From Bacteroidota bacterium (GTDB lineage Bacteria; Bacteroidota; Bacteroidia; Chitinophagales; Chitinophagaceae), in the NCBI GenBank assembly GCA_028875875.1, contig JAGWUV010000012.1, forward strand, positions 1 through 64,000: a stretch of DNA of 64,000 bases, written 5' to 3'. Shown piece after piece: positions 28,221-37,374 of this stretch. Within the stretch, counting starts at the first letter, position 1. Every line of letters starts with the position of its first letter. A model generated the notes under the pieces. It did not search any database and had not been told where the DNA came from. It saw only the letters and a list, made by a program, of their open reading frames with translations. Made by a program: the position numbers and the translations under genes.

Positions 28221-29078
28221 CTATCCCAAATATGCTTTCAAAGCGTTGCTGTATCTTGCTTTCTGCAAACGCTTGATGGCTCTTTCCTTGATCTGGCGGA
28301 TACGTTCTTTGGTAAGATCATATTTCTGACCTATTTGTTCAATGGTTACACCATTTTCACCATCTAAACCAAAATACGCATTAACGATCTCTGCCTCACG
28401 GGGGCTAAGTGATTTCAACACACGGCGTATTTCCTCACGCAGTGAATCTTTCATCACATCTTCATCTGTGTCATCGCTTCCTTCCAACAGATCTCCCATG
28501 GCTACATCTTCTGCTTCATGCACAGGGGCATCCAAAGAAGTATGACGTGTGTTGCTTTGGAAAATGTTGTTAATTTCTGTTTCACTCATTTCCAAAATCT
28601 CACTTAATTCTTCAGTAGAAGGCTCTCTTTCATGCTCCTGCTCAAAAGCCATGTAAGCTTTATTGGCTTTATTATAGGTGCCAATTTTGTTTTGTGGCAA
28701 ACGTACCAAACGACCCTGCTCTGCCAAAGCTTGTAAGATAGACTGGCGAATCCACCATACAGCGTAAGAAATAAACTTAAAACCTTTTGTTTCATCAAAG
28801 CGTTGTGCCGCCTTAATCAGGCCGAGATTTCCCTCGTTGATGAGGTCACTAAGTGATAAACCCTGGTGCTGGTACTGTTTAGCTACCGATACAACGAAAC
28901 GCAGGTTGGCCTGCACCAGTTTGTCGAGCGCTCTCTGATTACCCATCTTGATCTTCTGTGCCAATGTTGTTTCCTCTTCGGGAGTGATCATCGGAATCTT
29001 TGAAATTTCCTGCAGATACTTTTCTACGGCTTGAGAATCTCTGTTGGTAATCTGGGTTGCAATTTTGAGCTGCCTCAT
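28221..29078 (-). CDS. rpoD: primary RNA polymerase sigma factor (RpoD/SigA)
   Basis: 285 aa, the short form usual for Bacteroidota because it lacks most of region 1.1. Region 1.2 is SQAVEKYLQEISKIPMIT. Region 2 has LVQANLRFVVSVAKQYQHQGL and FDETKGFKFISYAVWWIRQSI (the -10 melting region). Region 3 is NKANKAYMAFEQEHEREPS, and region 4 has the helix-turn-helix TIEQIGQKYDLTKERIRQIK. It directs recognition of the TAnnTTTG/TTG promoters of this phylum. It is monocistronic with its own terminator. Confidence 0.95.
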   Translation of the reverse strand: MRQLKIATQITNRDSQAVEKYLQEISKIPMITPEEETTLAQKIKMGNQRALDKLVQANLRFVVSVAKQYQHQGLSLSDLINEGNLGLIKAAQRFDETKGFKFISYAVWWIRQSILQALAEQGRLVRLPQNKIGTYNKANKAYMAFEQEHEREPSTEELSEILEMSETEINNIFQSNTRHTSLDAPVHEAEDVAMGDLLEGSDDTDEDVMKDSLREEIRRVLKSLSPREAEIVNAYFGLDGENGVTIEQIGQKYDLTKERIRQIKERAIKRLQKARYSNALKAYLG

Positions 29079-29177
29079 AGTGTATTGTTCAATTTAAATA
29101 ACGACGTTAAGATGCAAAAAGTTGTGCAATTGATGCAATAGCCGTGTTAAAAGTTATCCTCTTTTTATCAAGGCGTG

Positions 29178-29185
29178 CAAAGTTA
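29178..29185 (-). promoter_or_regulatory. candidate -7 box of rpoD
   Basis: Read on the minus strand, TAACTTTG matches TAnnTTTG, about 100 nt upstream of the rpoD start. No convincing TTG at -33 is seen, so the call is weak. Confidence 0.3.
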
Positions 29186-29366
29186 CGCTTTAACAACCGA
29201 TTCTCATAGCTTTTCAGCAGGTTTATTATCAAATTCGTAAGATTTCCGTTAGCCGGCAGTCGTTTTTCATAGCATCGCCTGTTGTGTCACTCACTTCAAC
29301 GTTCCGAACCAGCGCTTCTATCAATAGAAAAAACAACCAATTTCCATATCCCTTATCTTCGCACCC

Positions 29367-30389
29367 ATGCAAGCAACGATCGATTTTCGTTCAGACACAG
29401 TCACCCGTCCTACGCCTGCCATGTTAGAGGCAATGTTTAGCGCCCCTCTTGGAGATGATGTTTTTGGCGAAGACCCAACCGTGAACAAATTGGAAAATAA
29501 GTTGGCCACAATGTTCGGAAAAGAAGCCGGATTGTTCTGCCCCAGCGGCACCATGACCAACCAAATTGCCATTAAAGCCCACACACAACCCGGCGACGAA
29601 GTGATCTGCGACTCTCTTTCACATATTTACCAGTACGAAGGCGGAGGAATTGCTTTTAATAGCGGATGTTCAGTTCGTTTATTACAGGGTAACCGCGGCC
29701 GCATTAAAGCCGAGCAGGTGGTAGCTGCCATTAATCCCGATGATATTCATAAACCGGTTAGCACCCTTGTATCATTGGAAAATACGGCTAACCGTGGTGG
29801 TGGCAGCTGCTATGATTTTACTGATATACAAGCTATTAGGGAAGTTTGCTCTGAAAATAATTTAAAACTACATTTAGACGGTGCCCGTATATTCAATGCT
29901 CTTGTGGCAAAAAATGAAACACCGCTCCAGTACGGCGAAGTATTCGATACCATTTCCATCTGCCTGAGCAAAGGTTTGGGTACTCCGGTGGGAAGTGTAC
30001 TGGTTGGCCCGGCTGATTTTATCAAAAAATCAAGAAGGATCAGGAAAGTGTTTGGCGGAGGAATGCGGCAGGCAGGTATTTTGGCTGCAGCCGGTATTTA
30101 TGCCTTGGATAATCATGTAGACAGGCTGAAAGAAGATCATCTTCACGCTTCCCGGATTGCTGCAACGTTGGCTGAAAAAGATTTTGTGGGTGAGATATTG
30201 CCAGTAGAGACCAACATCATCATTTTTGAAGTAAAAGACAAATTTTCGGCTGCCCAGTTTGCTGCAAAAATGAAAGAAGAAAATATTTTAATGATCGCAA
30301 TCTCTCCTACTATGGTGAGAATTGTGGTTCACCTAGATATAACACCAGAAATGGTGCAGCGAACCATCGAAGCGATCCAAAAATTATAA
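29367..30389 (+). CDS. ltaE: low-specificity threonine aldolase-type PLP enzyme
   Basis: 340 aa fold-type I PLP enzyme of the beta-eliminating-lyase/threonine aldolase group. IDFRSDTVTRPTPAMLEAM is the classic N-terminus. ALFCPSGTMTNQIAI-like and HLDGARIFNA (the PLP-pyridine Asp) follow, and ISICLSKGLGTPVGSVLVG holds the Schiff-base Lys. It should cleave L-threonine/allo-threonine to glycine and acetaldehyde. A TATCTTCGC stretch just upstream of the ATG resembles the phylum's -7 box. Single gene or co-transcribed with pgi, 59 nt downstream. Confidence 0.9.
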   Translation: MQATIDFRSDTVTRPTPAMLEAMFSAPLGDDVFGEDPTVNKLENKLATMFGKEAGLFCPSGTMTNQIAIKAHTQPGDEVICDSLSHIYQYEGGGIAFNSGCSVRLLQGNRGRIKAEQVVAAINPDDIHKPVSTLVSLENTANRGGGSCYDFTDIQAIREVCSENNLKLHLDGARIFNALVAKNETPLQYGEVFDTISICLSKGLGTPVGSVLVGPADFIKKSRRIRKVFGGGMRQAGILAAAGIYALDNHVDRLKEDHLHASRIAATLAEKDFVGEILPVETNIIIFEVKDKFSAAQFAAKMKEENILMIAISPTMVRIVVHLDITPEMVQRTIEAIQKL

Positions 30390-30448
30390 AGCAGGGTTAC
30401 CTTTTTAACCTCAAACCGTATTAACAGATAGTCATAAAGTTCAATCGA

Positions 30449-32107
30449 ATGTTACCTAAAATAAACCCCACCAACACACAAGCCTGGATACTTTTAAAAA
30501 AGCATTACGAAGAAGAAATGAGCCGCAAACACATGAAAGATTTGTTTGCAGCTGATGCAGAGCGTTTTTCAAAGTTCTCATTACCCTTTCAGGATATTGT
30601 TTTCGATTATTCAAAAAACATCATCAATCAAAAAACCTTGCAGTTATTACTTCAGCTGGCTGAAGATTGCCAGGTGAAAGAAGCGATACATGCTATGTTC
30701 GCAGGGCTGAAGATCAATGAAACAGAACATCGCTCCGTATTGCATGTGGCATTAAGAAATTTCTCTGACACTCCTATCCTTGTTGATGGCAAAGATGTGA
30801 TGCCTTTGGTAAGAAAAGTGTTGAACCACATGAAAGGTTTTTGCGAACAAGTGCACACAGGGCAATGGAAAGGCTACACAGGGAAACCCATAAAATACAT
30901 CGTAAATATAGGTATCGGAGGAAGTGACCTGGGACCGGTAATGGTTACTGAAGCTTTAAAACCTTATTGGGTAGAGGGTATCCAATCATATTTTGTTAGC
31001 AATGTTGATGGTACACATATAGCAGAAACTTTGAAAAAAGTAAGTGCAGAGGAAACACTATTCCTTGTTGCGTCAAAAACATTCACTACACAGGAAACTA
31101 TGACCAACGCTCATACTGCAAGGAATTGGTTCCTGGAACACGCTAAAGATGAATCACACATTGCCAAACATTTTATTGCGTTAAGCACAAACGAAAAAGA
31201 AGTGGTGAAGTTTGGAATTGATAAGGCAAATATGTTTGAGTTTTGGGATTGGGTTGGTGGAAGATATTCTCTGTGGAGTGCCATAGGCTTGTCTATTGCT
31301 TTAACAATAGGTTATAATAATTTTTCAGAATTGCTGAAAGGTGCATTTGCAATAGATGAACATTTCAAGTCAGAAAAACCGGCTAAGAACATCCCTATAT
31401 TGATGGCGTTGATCGGTATCTGGTACACGAATTTCTTCGGTGCACAAAGTGAAGCTATCCTGCCTTACGATCAATACTTGCATCGCTTTGCAGCTTATTT
31501 CCAACAAGGCAATATGGAAAGTAATGGAAAGAGTGTAGATCGCAGCGGCAACCCTGTAAATTATGCAACAGGACCTGTGATTTGGGGTGAACCGGGCACC
31601 AACGGCCAACATGCTTTCTATCAATTAATTCACCAGGGAACATTACTAATTCCTTGCGATTTTATTGCTCCTGCCATCAGTCATAACCCTATCGGCGATC
31701 ATCATGTAAAACTTCTGTCTAACTTCTTCGCTCAAACAGAAGCTTTGATGAATGGCAAAACAGAAGCAGAAGTGAAAGCTGAGTTTGTTGCAGCAGGAAA
31801 GAGCGATGAAGAAATTAAAAAACTCACGCCGTTCAAAGTATTTGAAGGCAATAAGCCTACTAATTCTCTTCTTGTAAAACAAATCACGCCCTATTCTTTA
31901 GGAAGTCTGATCGCTTTGTATGAACACAAGATTTTTGTACAAGGTGTGATATGGAACATATTCAGCTTTGATCAGTGGGGCGTTGAACTAGGTAAGCAGC
32001 TGGCTAATAAAATACTGCCTGAGTTAACAAGCGAGGATACAGTAAGCAGCCATGATGCTTCAACAAACGGATTAATTAATGCGTATAAACAATTCAGGAA
32101 AGCTTAA
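30449..32107 (+). CDS. pgi: glucose-6-phosphate isomerase
   Basis: 552 aa glycolytic isomerase of the long, dimeric class. Signature blocks are [33 protein letters not shown], the catalytic Glu in [32 protein letters not shown] with the catalytic His, and the C-terminal [13 protein letters not shown] with the catalytic Lys. It is followed after 4 nt by a GNAT acetyltransferase gene, so the two are probably cotranscribed. Confidence 0.97.
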   Translation: MLPKINPTNTQAWILLKKHYEEEMSRKHMKDLFAADAERFSKFSLPFQDIVFDYSKNIINQKTLQLLLQLAEDCQVKEAIHAMFAGLKINETEHRSVLHVALRNFSDTPILVDGKDVMPLVRKVLNHMKGFCEQVHTGQWKGYTGKPIKYIVNIGIGGSDLGPVMVTEALKPYWVEGIQSYFVSNVDGTHIAETLKKVSAEETLFLVASKTFTTQETMTNAHTARNWFLEHAKDESHIAKHFIALSTNEKEVVKFGIDKANMFEFWDWVGGRYSLWSAIGLSIALTIGYNNFSELLKGAFAIDEHFKSEKPAKNIPILMALIGIWYTNFFGAQSEAILPYDQYLHRFAAYFQQGNMESNGKSVDRSGNPVNYATGPVIWGEPGTNGQHAFYQLIHQGTLLIPCDFIAPAISHNPIGDHHVKLLSNFFAQTEALMNGKTEAEVKAEFVAAGKSDEEIKKLTPFKVFEGNKPTNSLLVKQITPYSLGSLIALYEHKIFVQGVIWNIFSFDQWGVELGKQLANKILPELTSEDTVSSHDASTNGLINAYKQFRKA

Positions 32108-32111
32108 TTAA

Positions 32112-32603
32112 ATGAGCAGCGGTATTATTATTCGTGAAATAGCACGGGGAGATAATGCAGCCCTTGCAAAGATCATTCGCAGTAGCTTAGAGGAGTTCAA
32201 TGCCAATAAACCTGGTACTGTTTATTTTGATGATTCAACTGATCATTTGTTTGAATTATTTCAATCGACGCCGGGAAGCCAATATTTTGTTGCGCTTCAA
32301 GATGGGATATTGTTGGGCGGTGCCGGCATTTTCCCCACACAAGGATTGGATGAAGATACTTGTGAGCTGGTGAAAATGTATTTGAGTAAAGATGCTCGTG
32401 GAAAGGGATTGGGAAGAAAAATGATAGATACTTGTTTGCTGGCTGCAAAAGAAAAAGGATTCAGGAAAATGTATCTTGAAACCATGCCTGAATTGAGAAA
32501 AGCGGTAACTGTATATGAAAAATTCGGCTTCAGTTATTTAAACGCACCGTTAGGTAATACTGGTCATTCAGGATGTGACATTTGGATGTTGAAAGTATTA
32601 TAG
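32112..32603 (+). CDS. GNAT family N-acetyltransferase
   Basis: 163 aa GCN5-type acetyltransferase. The acetyl-CoA binding loop is in motif A at KMYLSKDARGKGLGRKMIDTCL, with the R-G-x-G-x-G/A pattern. Motif B follows at KMYLETMPELRKAVTVYEKFGF. The N-terminus (IIIREIARGDNAALAKIIRSSLEEF) fits the PhnO/RimI-like shape. The substrate is unknown. It is coupled to pgi (4 nt gap), though this may be only a shared transcript. Confidence 0.88.
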   Translation: MSSGIIIREIARGDNAALAKIIRSSLEEFNANKPGTVYFDDSTDHLFELFQSTPGSQYFVALQDGILLGGAGIFPTQGLDEDTCELVKMYLSKDARGKGLGRKMIDTCLLAAKEKGFRKMYLETMPELRKAVTVYEKFGFSYLNAPLGNTGHSGCDIWMLKVL

Positions 32604-32632
32604 AAAATATCTTAGATAGATCGTAAAATAAT

Positions 32633-32660
32633 AAAAGCCACTTTTCAAGGTGGCTTTTAT
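32633..32660. terminator. bidirectional terminator between GNAT and DUF3276 genes
   Basis: AAAAGCCAC / GTGGCTTTT (32633-32641 with 32650-32658) form a 9-bp stem with A- and T-rich flanks between two convergent genes. Confidence 0.75.
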
Positions 32661-32678
32661 GTTATCAGTTAGTTTTAA

Positions 32679-33089
32679 TTACCATTTATCAACTTCTTCA
32701 CTTGCACCGTTATCTACACTACTAACAGAAGTTTTTTCAACAATGATAGTAGTACTTTCCTCAGCAACGATTACATCTTCAGGACCTTCTGCTTCACTGT
32801 ATTCATGATTGAAAGCATCGAAATCAAAATCTGGCATCAAATCTGTTTTTACATAATCAACAGCTTCGTTTAACGCTTTAATGAACTTATTGAAGTCTTC
32901 TTTATACAAGAAGATTTTATGCCTATCGTAACCATTATCATCAAAACGTTTTCTGCTTTCTGTAATGGTCAGGTAATAATCATTACCACGTGTTGCCCTT
33001 ACATCAAAAAAGTAAGTTCTTCTTTTTCCAGCCCTGATGCGTTTGCTGTAAACACTTTCCATTTTCTTATCGTTGTTCTCGTACGCCAC
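32679..33089 (-). CDS. DUF3276 / PUR-like nucleic-acid-binding protein
   Basis: 136 aa. The core at about 10-95 (VYSKRIRAGKRRTYFFDVRATRGNDYYLTITESRKR, then HKIFLYKEDFNKFIKALNEAVDYV) matches DUF3276, the bacterial homologue of PUR-alpha, which binds single-stranded DNA or RNA. The remaining tail is acidic (DFDFDAFNHEYSEAEGPED). Its role in Bacteroidota is not settled; regulation through nucleic-acid binding is inference. Monocistronic, with a terminator shared with the GNAT gene. Confidence 0.85.
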   Translation of the reverse strand: MAYENNDKKMESVYSKRIRAGKRRTYFFDVRATRGNDYYLTITESRKRFDDNGYDRHKIFLYKEDFNKFIKALNEAVDYVKTDLMPDFDFDAFNHEYSEAEGPEDVIVAEESTTIIVEKTSVSSVDNGASEEVDKW

Positions 33090-33200
33090 AGTTAATTTGA
33101 TTTTGGTTATTTGATGTTTTTTTTATGAGTAGCAAATATAGTATTGTTTCGGAATTGCCAAAATTTTAGCAAAGAACTTTCAAAAAATCTAATTGGAATA

Positions 33201-35108
33201 TCATGCGTTGTTTTCAGCGATCCCGTCTTTAGACAATTGCAGCTGGTATAATGTTGCATAGTAACCATTTTGCCGTAGTAATGCTTCATGTGTTCCCTCC
33301 TCAATAATTCGGCCTTCTTCCAGCACTATAATTTTATCAAATCGAAAGGCTGAGAATATACGGTGGGTGATGATTATAGCTGTTTTATCATGGAGAAAAC
33401 GGTATAAGTTCTGGACAATTTCTCTTTCTGTTTTTGCATCTACGGCACTTAAGCAATCATCGAAAACAACAATTTCAGGATTTTTTAATAATGCCCGAGC
33501 AATGGAAATTCTTTGTTTTTGGCCGCCACTCAAGGTAACGCCACGCTCTCCTATCATGGTATCGTATCCCTTGTCAAATCCAATGATCTCTTTATGAACA
33601 CTTGCAAAACTAGCCGCCTGTTGAATGGCATCATGGTTGGCTTTACCATCCTTCATACCAAAAGCAATGTTGTTACTAACGCTGTCACTGAATAAAAAAA
33701 CATCCTGTGGTACATAACTAATTTGCTCACGCAAATCTTTGAGCAAAATGTTTTGTACATCCTTTCCTCCAATTGTTATATTTCCCTTATCGGGGTTATA
33801 AAAATGAAGCAACAATTGAACAATGGTAGATTTTCCACTTCCAGTTTTACCAAGGATCAGCACTTTTTGTCCTTTTTGAATACGAAGTGAAAAATCTTTC
33901 AATGCATTGATTCCTGTATGCGGGTAAGTGAAACTGATATTACTAAAATGAATATCACCGCCTAACCTGCAATTATCTAATCCTTCTTTATCTTGAATGG
34001 AAGGAGTGGTTTGCAAAAATTCATTCAATCTTTTTTGTGAGGCAGAAGCACGTTGTATCATACTCGCTGTCCAACCGATGGCACTCACAGGGAAAGTGAG
34101 CATATTAATATAAATAACGAATTCAGTTATCGTACCTGCACTAACATTGTATTGATGATTTACAAGGTACCAGCCTCCAATAGCTATGGTTAACAAAGTA
34201 CTTAAGCCAATGAGTAAAGCCATAGAAGGAAAATAAACGGCTTCAACTTTTGCAAGGCTTACCGCATTCTTCTTGTACGATTCACTGTTGTTCGCAAAAA
34301 ATCCGAGCATAGCTTTTTCCTGTACAAATGATTTAATTACCCTGATACCTGAATAAGATTCCTGAGCAGTGGTGGTAAGATCAGATAGCAAAGCCTGGAT
34401 CTTTTCACTTTTTTTATTGATGATTGTGTTTACATAGTAGATTGTGAAAGCAAGGATAGGCAGCGGGGAAAGCACTAATAAGGTTAAACGCCAGTTTTCA
34501 TTTAGCATGAAATATAAACTAAAGCCAATGGTAGCAGCAAGGTTAATAAAGTACATTAAAGCCGGGCCGGTATACATTCTAACGCGGCTCACATCTTCAG
34601 TGATTCGGTTCATCAGGTCTCCGGTACTATGTGTTTTGTAGAATGCGGTATCTAATTGCTGATAGTGGTTAAATATTTCATTTTTTTGGTCGAATTCAAT
34701 GTGGCGACTCATTACAATGATCGTTTGCCGCATCAGGAACATAAAAAAGCCTCCCAGCAGTGCAAGCACTAATAATGTGAGACCGCAGAGAATTACATTT
34801 TCTCCAAAAGTATTTTGCTTGGACTCTATGGTGTTAATGAATTTCCTGACTAAAATATCATAATTAGCCTCTCTCCTTTGTTCCTGGGCAGTTGATACAG
34901 GCGATGTGGTTTTACGAATAGCATGTTCAACTTTATCTACTACATAACCTGAGATTTGCGGACTTAAGATGCGGAAGTAGTTTGACAAGACAATGAATAA
35001 CATACCCAGTAATAAACGGGTACGGTATTTCCAGAAATATTTATTTATGGCTGATAAATGCTGCATAGGCAGCAAAGATAACAGCAAGTGGTTGCATTTG
35101 TTTACCAC
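33201..35108 (-). CDS. MsbA-like ABC exporter (fused permease and ATPase)
   Basis: 635 aa half-transporter with six membrane helices in residues about 30-330, then the ATPase domain. Walker A is ILGKTGSGKST, the signature is TLSGGQKQR and Walker B is PEIVVFDDCLSAVDAKTE. The residue after the Walker B Asp is Asp, not the usual catalytic Glu, and the D-loop reads SAVD, as in the degenerate site of heterodimeric exporters. An ATG at 35066 (MQHLSAINKYFWKYR) gives the more usual family N-terminus; the ATG at 35108 is 3 nt behind the CBS gene and would add 14 residues. Lipid, drug or peptide export is possible. Confidence 0.9.
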   Translation of the reverse strand: MVNKCNHLLLSLLPMQHLSAINKYFWKYRTRLLLGMLFIVLSNYFRILSPQISGYVVDKVEHAIRKTTSPVSTAQEQRREANYDILVRKFINTIESKQNTFGENVILCGLTLLVLALLGGFFMFLMRQTIIVMSRHIEFDQKNEIFNHYQQLDTAFYKTHSTGDLMNRITEDVSRVRMYTGPALMYFINLAATIGFSLYFMLNENWRLTLLVLSPLPILAFTIYYVNTIINKKSEKIQALLSDLTTTAQESYSGIRVIKSFVQEKAMLGFFANNSESYKKNAVSLAKVEAVYFPSMALLIGLSTLLTIAIGGWYLVNHQYNVSAGTITEFVIYINMLTFPVSAIGWTASMIQRASASQKRLNEFLQTTPSIQDKEGLDNCRLGGDIHFSNISFTYPHTGINALKDFSLRIQKGQKVLILGKTGSGKSTIVQLLLHFYNPDKGNITIGGKDVQNILLKDLREQISYVPQDVFLFSDSVSNNIAFGMKDGKANHDAIQQAASFASVHKEIIGFDKGYDTMIGERGVTLSGGQKQRISIARALLKNPEIVVFDDCLSAVDAKTEREIVQNLYRFLHDKTAIIITHRIFSAFRFDKIIVLEEGRIIEEGTHEALLRQNGYYATLYQLQLSKDGIAENNA

Positions 35109-35111
35109 ATA

Positions 35112-35546
35112 TCAAGATGAGTGGATATAACTCTGCAATTGCTCAATTGTTTCCTTTTGCGAGTGTATAGTTTCGTAAATAACATCGTTGATGGAGATGA
35201 TACCACACAGCTCATCGTGCTGGTCGAATACAGGAAGGTAACGAATGTTATTATCGCTCATAATATGCATACAGGTTTCAATAGAAGACTCCGGTGTGAT
35301 TCTAGGTAAACCTGTACTCATAATTTCAACAACCTTAGTTTCCTGGGAGGATTTACCCATGAGAATAACCTTTCGGGCATAATCTCTTTCAGTTAATAAT
35401 CCCATATAATGGTTACTTTCTTTTACTACCACTGAGCCAATATTTTTATCTGCCATCAAATGAAGCGCATCTAAAACGGTAGTAGAGGTGTCTACTGAAA
35501 TAACATTACTGCCTTTTCTGAGAAGTATATGAGCTACTTTTTTCAT
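35112..35546 (-). CDS. tandem CBS domain protein
   Basis: 144 aa with two CBS domains, about 5-65 (NVISVDTSTTVLDALHLMADKNIGSVVV) and 75-135 (STGLPRITPESSIETCMHIMSDNNIRYLPVFD). Each ends in a GIISINDV/GLLTERDYA type motif. Such stand-alone proteins usually sense adenine nucleotides and bind partners. The ABC exporter gene starts 3 nt behind it, so the two are cotranscribed and might work together, but no evidence of contact is in the sequence. Confidence 0.9.
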   Translation of the reverse strand: MKKVAHILLRKGSNVISVDTSTTVLDALHLMADKNIGSVVVKESNHYMGLLTERDYARKVILMGKSSQETKVVEIMSTGLPRITPESSIETCMHIMSDNNIRYLPVFDQHDELCGIISINDVIYETIHSQKETIEQLQSYIHSS

Positions 35547-35626
35547 TTTGAAGATTTAAGTGAGTGATAAGATACTAAGATTTCAGAAAATATTTAAAAG
35601 AAAAGTGAAGCTGTTTGATAATTTTT

Positions 35627-35657
35627 TTGGAAGATAAAATTTGGCACCTTTATTTTG
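35627..35657 (+). promoter_or_regulatory. promoter of tRNA-Ser
   Basis: TTG (35627-35629), a 20-nt spacer, then TTATTTTG (35650-35657), ending 5 nt before the tRNA 5' end. Spacing and sequence fit the Bacteroidota TTG/TAnnTTTG promoter with one mismatch. Confidence 0.5.
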
Positions 35658-35662
35658 CACCC

Positions 35663-35750
<88 letters not shown>

Positions 35751-35772
35751 GCACCCAATCAAATTATTCAAA

Positions 35773-35808
35773 AAGGCTGTAAATCGTATGATTTACAGCC
35801 TTTTTTGT
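35773..35808. terminator. terminator behind tRNA-Ser
   Basis: A 13-bp perfect stem (35773-35785 with 35790-35802, arm AAGGCTGTAAATC) with a 4-nt loop and a run of Ts, about 20 nt behind the tRNA CCA end. Confidence 0.85.
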
Positions 35809-35860
35809 TTTCTGCGCTATTCAAACACTTGCATTAAATCGCATCTCTGAGGGGGTAAAA

Positions 35861-35897
35861 TCGGGTACCCGAAAAAGTTCAAGCCACGGGTATCCGA
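35861..35897. repeat. paired CGGGTAYCCGA sites upstream of the integrase
   Basis: TCGGGTACCCGA (35861-35872, a perfect palindrome) and CGGGTATCCGA (35887-35897) lie one after the other, 100-140 nt before the integrase gene. Their spacing and symmetry resemble arm-type integrase or excisionase binding sites. Function is inferred. Confidence 0.5.
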
Positions 35898-35997
35898 ATT
35901 TCAAGGAAACACTTGTCCCATAAGGAGTTTAGGAAATGAACATCTTGTTCAGCGTTGCACGCAAATCTATTTTTATAACCAATAAAGGTGCACCACT

Positions 35998-37248
35998 ATG
36001 AATGCGAAAGTATCTGTACTCTTTTATGCAAGAAGAGCAAAAAAAACAACTGATGGGTTAATTCCCATCTATCAGAGAATTACAGTAGATGGCAAAAGAA
36101 TTGAGGTAAGTACCAAACGATATGTAGAATCCAACAAGTGGTCTGTCGAGCAAGGTCGTATGAAAGGCAATACCACTGAGGCTAGGTCCTTAAACACATA
36201 CCTTGAAATGTTGAAAGCAAAAGTGTATGAATACCAAAAAGAAATTATTCAGGAGGGTTTAGAAATATCATTCGATACCATGCGATCCAAAGTTTTGGGC
36301 ACCTCCGAAAACAAACGAATGCTCATCACCATCTTCCAGGATCATAATAATAAAGTAGAAGCATTACTGGGTGATGAATTCGCTCCGGGCACCTTAGAAA
36401 GATATAAAACATCACTCAAGCATACGCAGGATTTCCTGCAGTGGAAATATAAAATCTCGGATATTGATATTAAGCAAATAGACCACGCCTTCATTTGTGA
36501 TTATGAGTTTTACTTAAGAAGTGAACGTAAATGCAATAACAATACAGCCGTTAAATACATCAAGAACTTTGGCAAGATCATTCGTCTTTGCATGGCCAAC
36601 GGATGGCTGGATAAAAATCCTTTCGTAAACTACAAAGCCAAAGTGAAGGAAGTAGAAAGAGTATTCCTCACCTGGGATGAAATCATCGCTGTTCAGGAGA
36701 AAGTATTTACATCAGAACGACTCAACCTCGTAAAGGATATTTTCCTTTTCAGTTGTTATACAGGGCTCGCTTATATTGATGTGAAACAACTCACCCATAA
36801 AAACATATCCATCGGTATTGATGGTGAAAGATGGATTTTTAAGAACAGGCAAAAAACAGAAACCCGCTCCAGCATTCCACTCCTGCCCCCTGCCATGGCA
36901 ATCATTAATAAGTATAAAGATCACCCGCAATGCCTGATCGAAGAGAAGCTTTTACCGGTACTAAGTAATCAAAAGATGAACAGCTATTTAAAAGAAATAG
37001 CAGATGCTTGCGGAATCAATAAAGAACTAACCTTTCACATAGCACGTCACACATTTGCAACTACTGTAACCCTTACCAATGGTGTACCTATTGAAAGTGT
37101 AAGTAAAATGCTGGGTCATAAAAATCTCCGTACTACCCAGCACTATGCTAAAATCCTCGATCGTAAAGTGAGTGATGATATGCTTCTGCTCAAAGAAAAG
37201 CTCTCCGCCCTCCATCAGCAAGCCTCCAAAAAAGCAGCAGGGGAATAA
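35998..37248 (+). CDS. tyrosine recombinase (site-specific integrase)
   Basis: 416 aa phage-type integrase of the Bacteroidota family. An N-terminal arm-binding region is followed by a SAM-like core-binding domain (about 105-205) and the catalytic domain (about 225-400). Visible catalytic residues are His347 and Arg350 in HIARHTF, His374 in MLGHKN, and Tyr383 in TTQHYAKI. The first catalytic Arg is replaced: the site reads TGLAYID with Ala258, similar to IntDOT, where this position is also not Arg. It is placed to integrate at the adjacent tRNA-Ser. Confidence 0.93.
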   Translation: MNAKVSVLFYARRAKKTTDGLIPIYQRITVDGKRIEVSTKRYVESNKWSVEQGRMKGNTTEARSLNTYLEMLKAKVYEYQKEIIQEGLEISFDTMRSKVLGTSENKRMLITIFQDHNNKVEALLGDEFAPGTLERYKTSLKHTQDFLQWKYKISDIDIKQIDHAFICDYEFYLRSERKCNNNTAVKYIKNFGKIIRLCMANGWLDKNPFVNYKAKVKEVERVFLTWDEIIAVQEKVFTSERLNLVKDIFLFSCYTGLAYIDVKQLTHKNISIGIDGERWIFKNRQKTETRSSIPLLPPAMAIINKYKDHPQCLIEEKLLPVLSNQKMNSYLKEIADACGINKELTFHIARHTFATTVTLTNGVPIESVSKMLGHKNLRTTQHYAKILDRKVSDDMLLLKEKLSALHQQASKKAAGE

Positions 37249-37374
37249 TACCCCCTGCTTTGTTGATTAAAATTGAAGCCTTTTATACAATTCTGTAAAC
37301 ATTTAAATGTTTATTTCTATATATTGCCGCCCCTCCCCATCAGAATTGTAATTAGAAAACTGCAAAGATTGACT

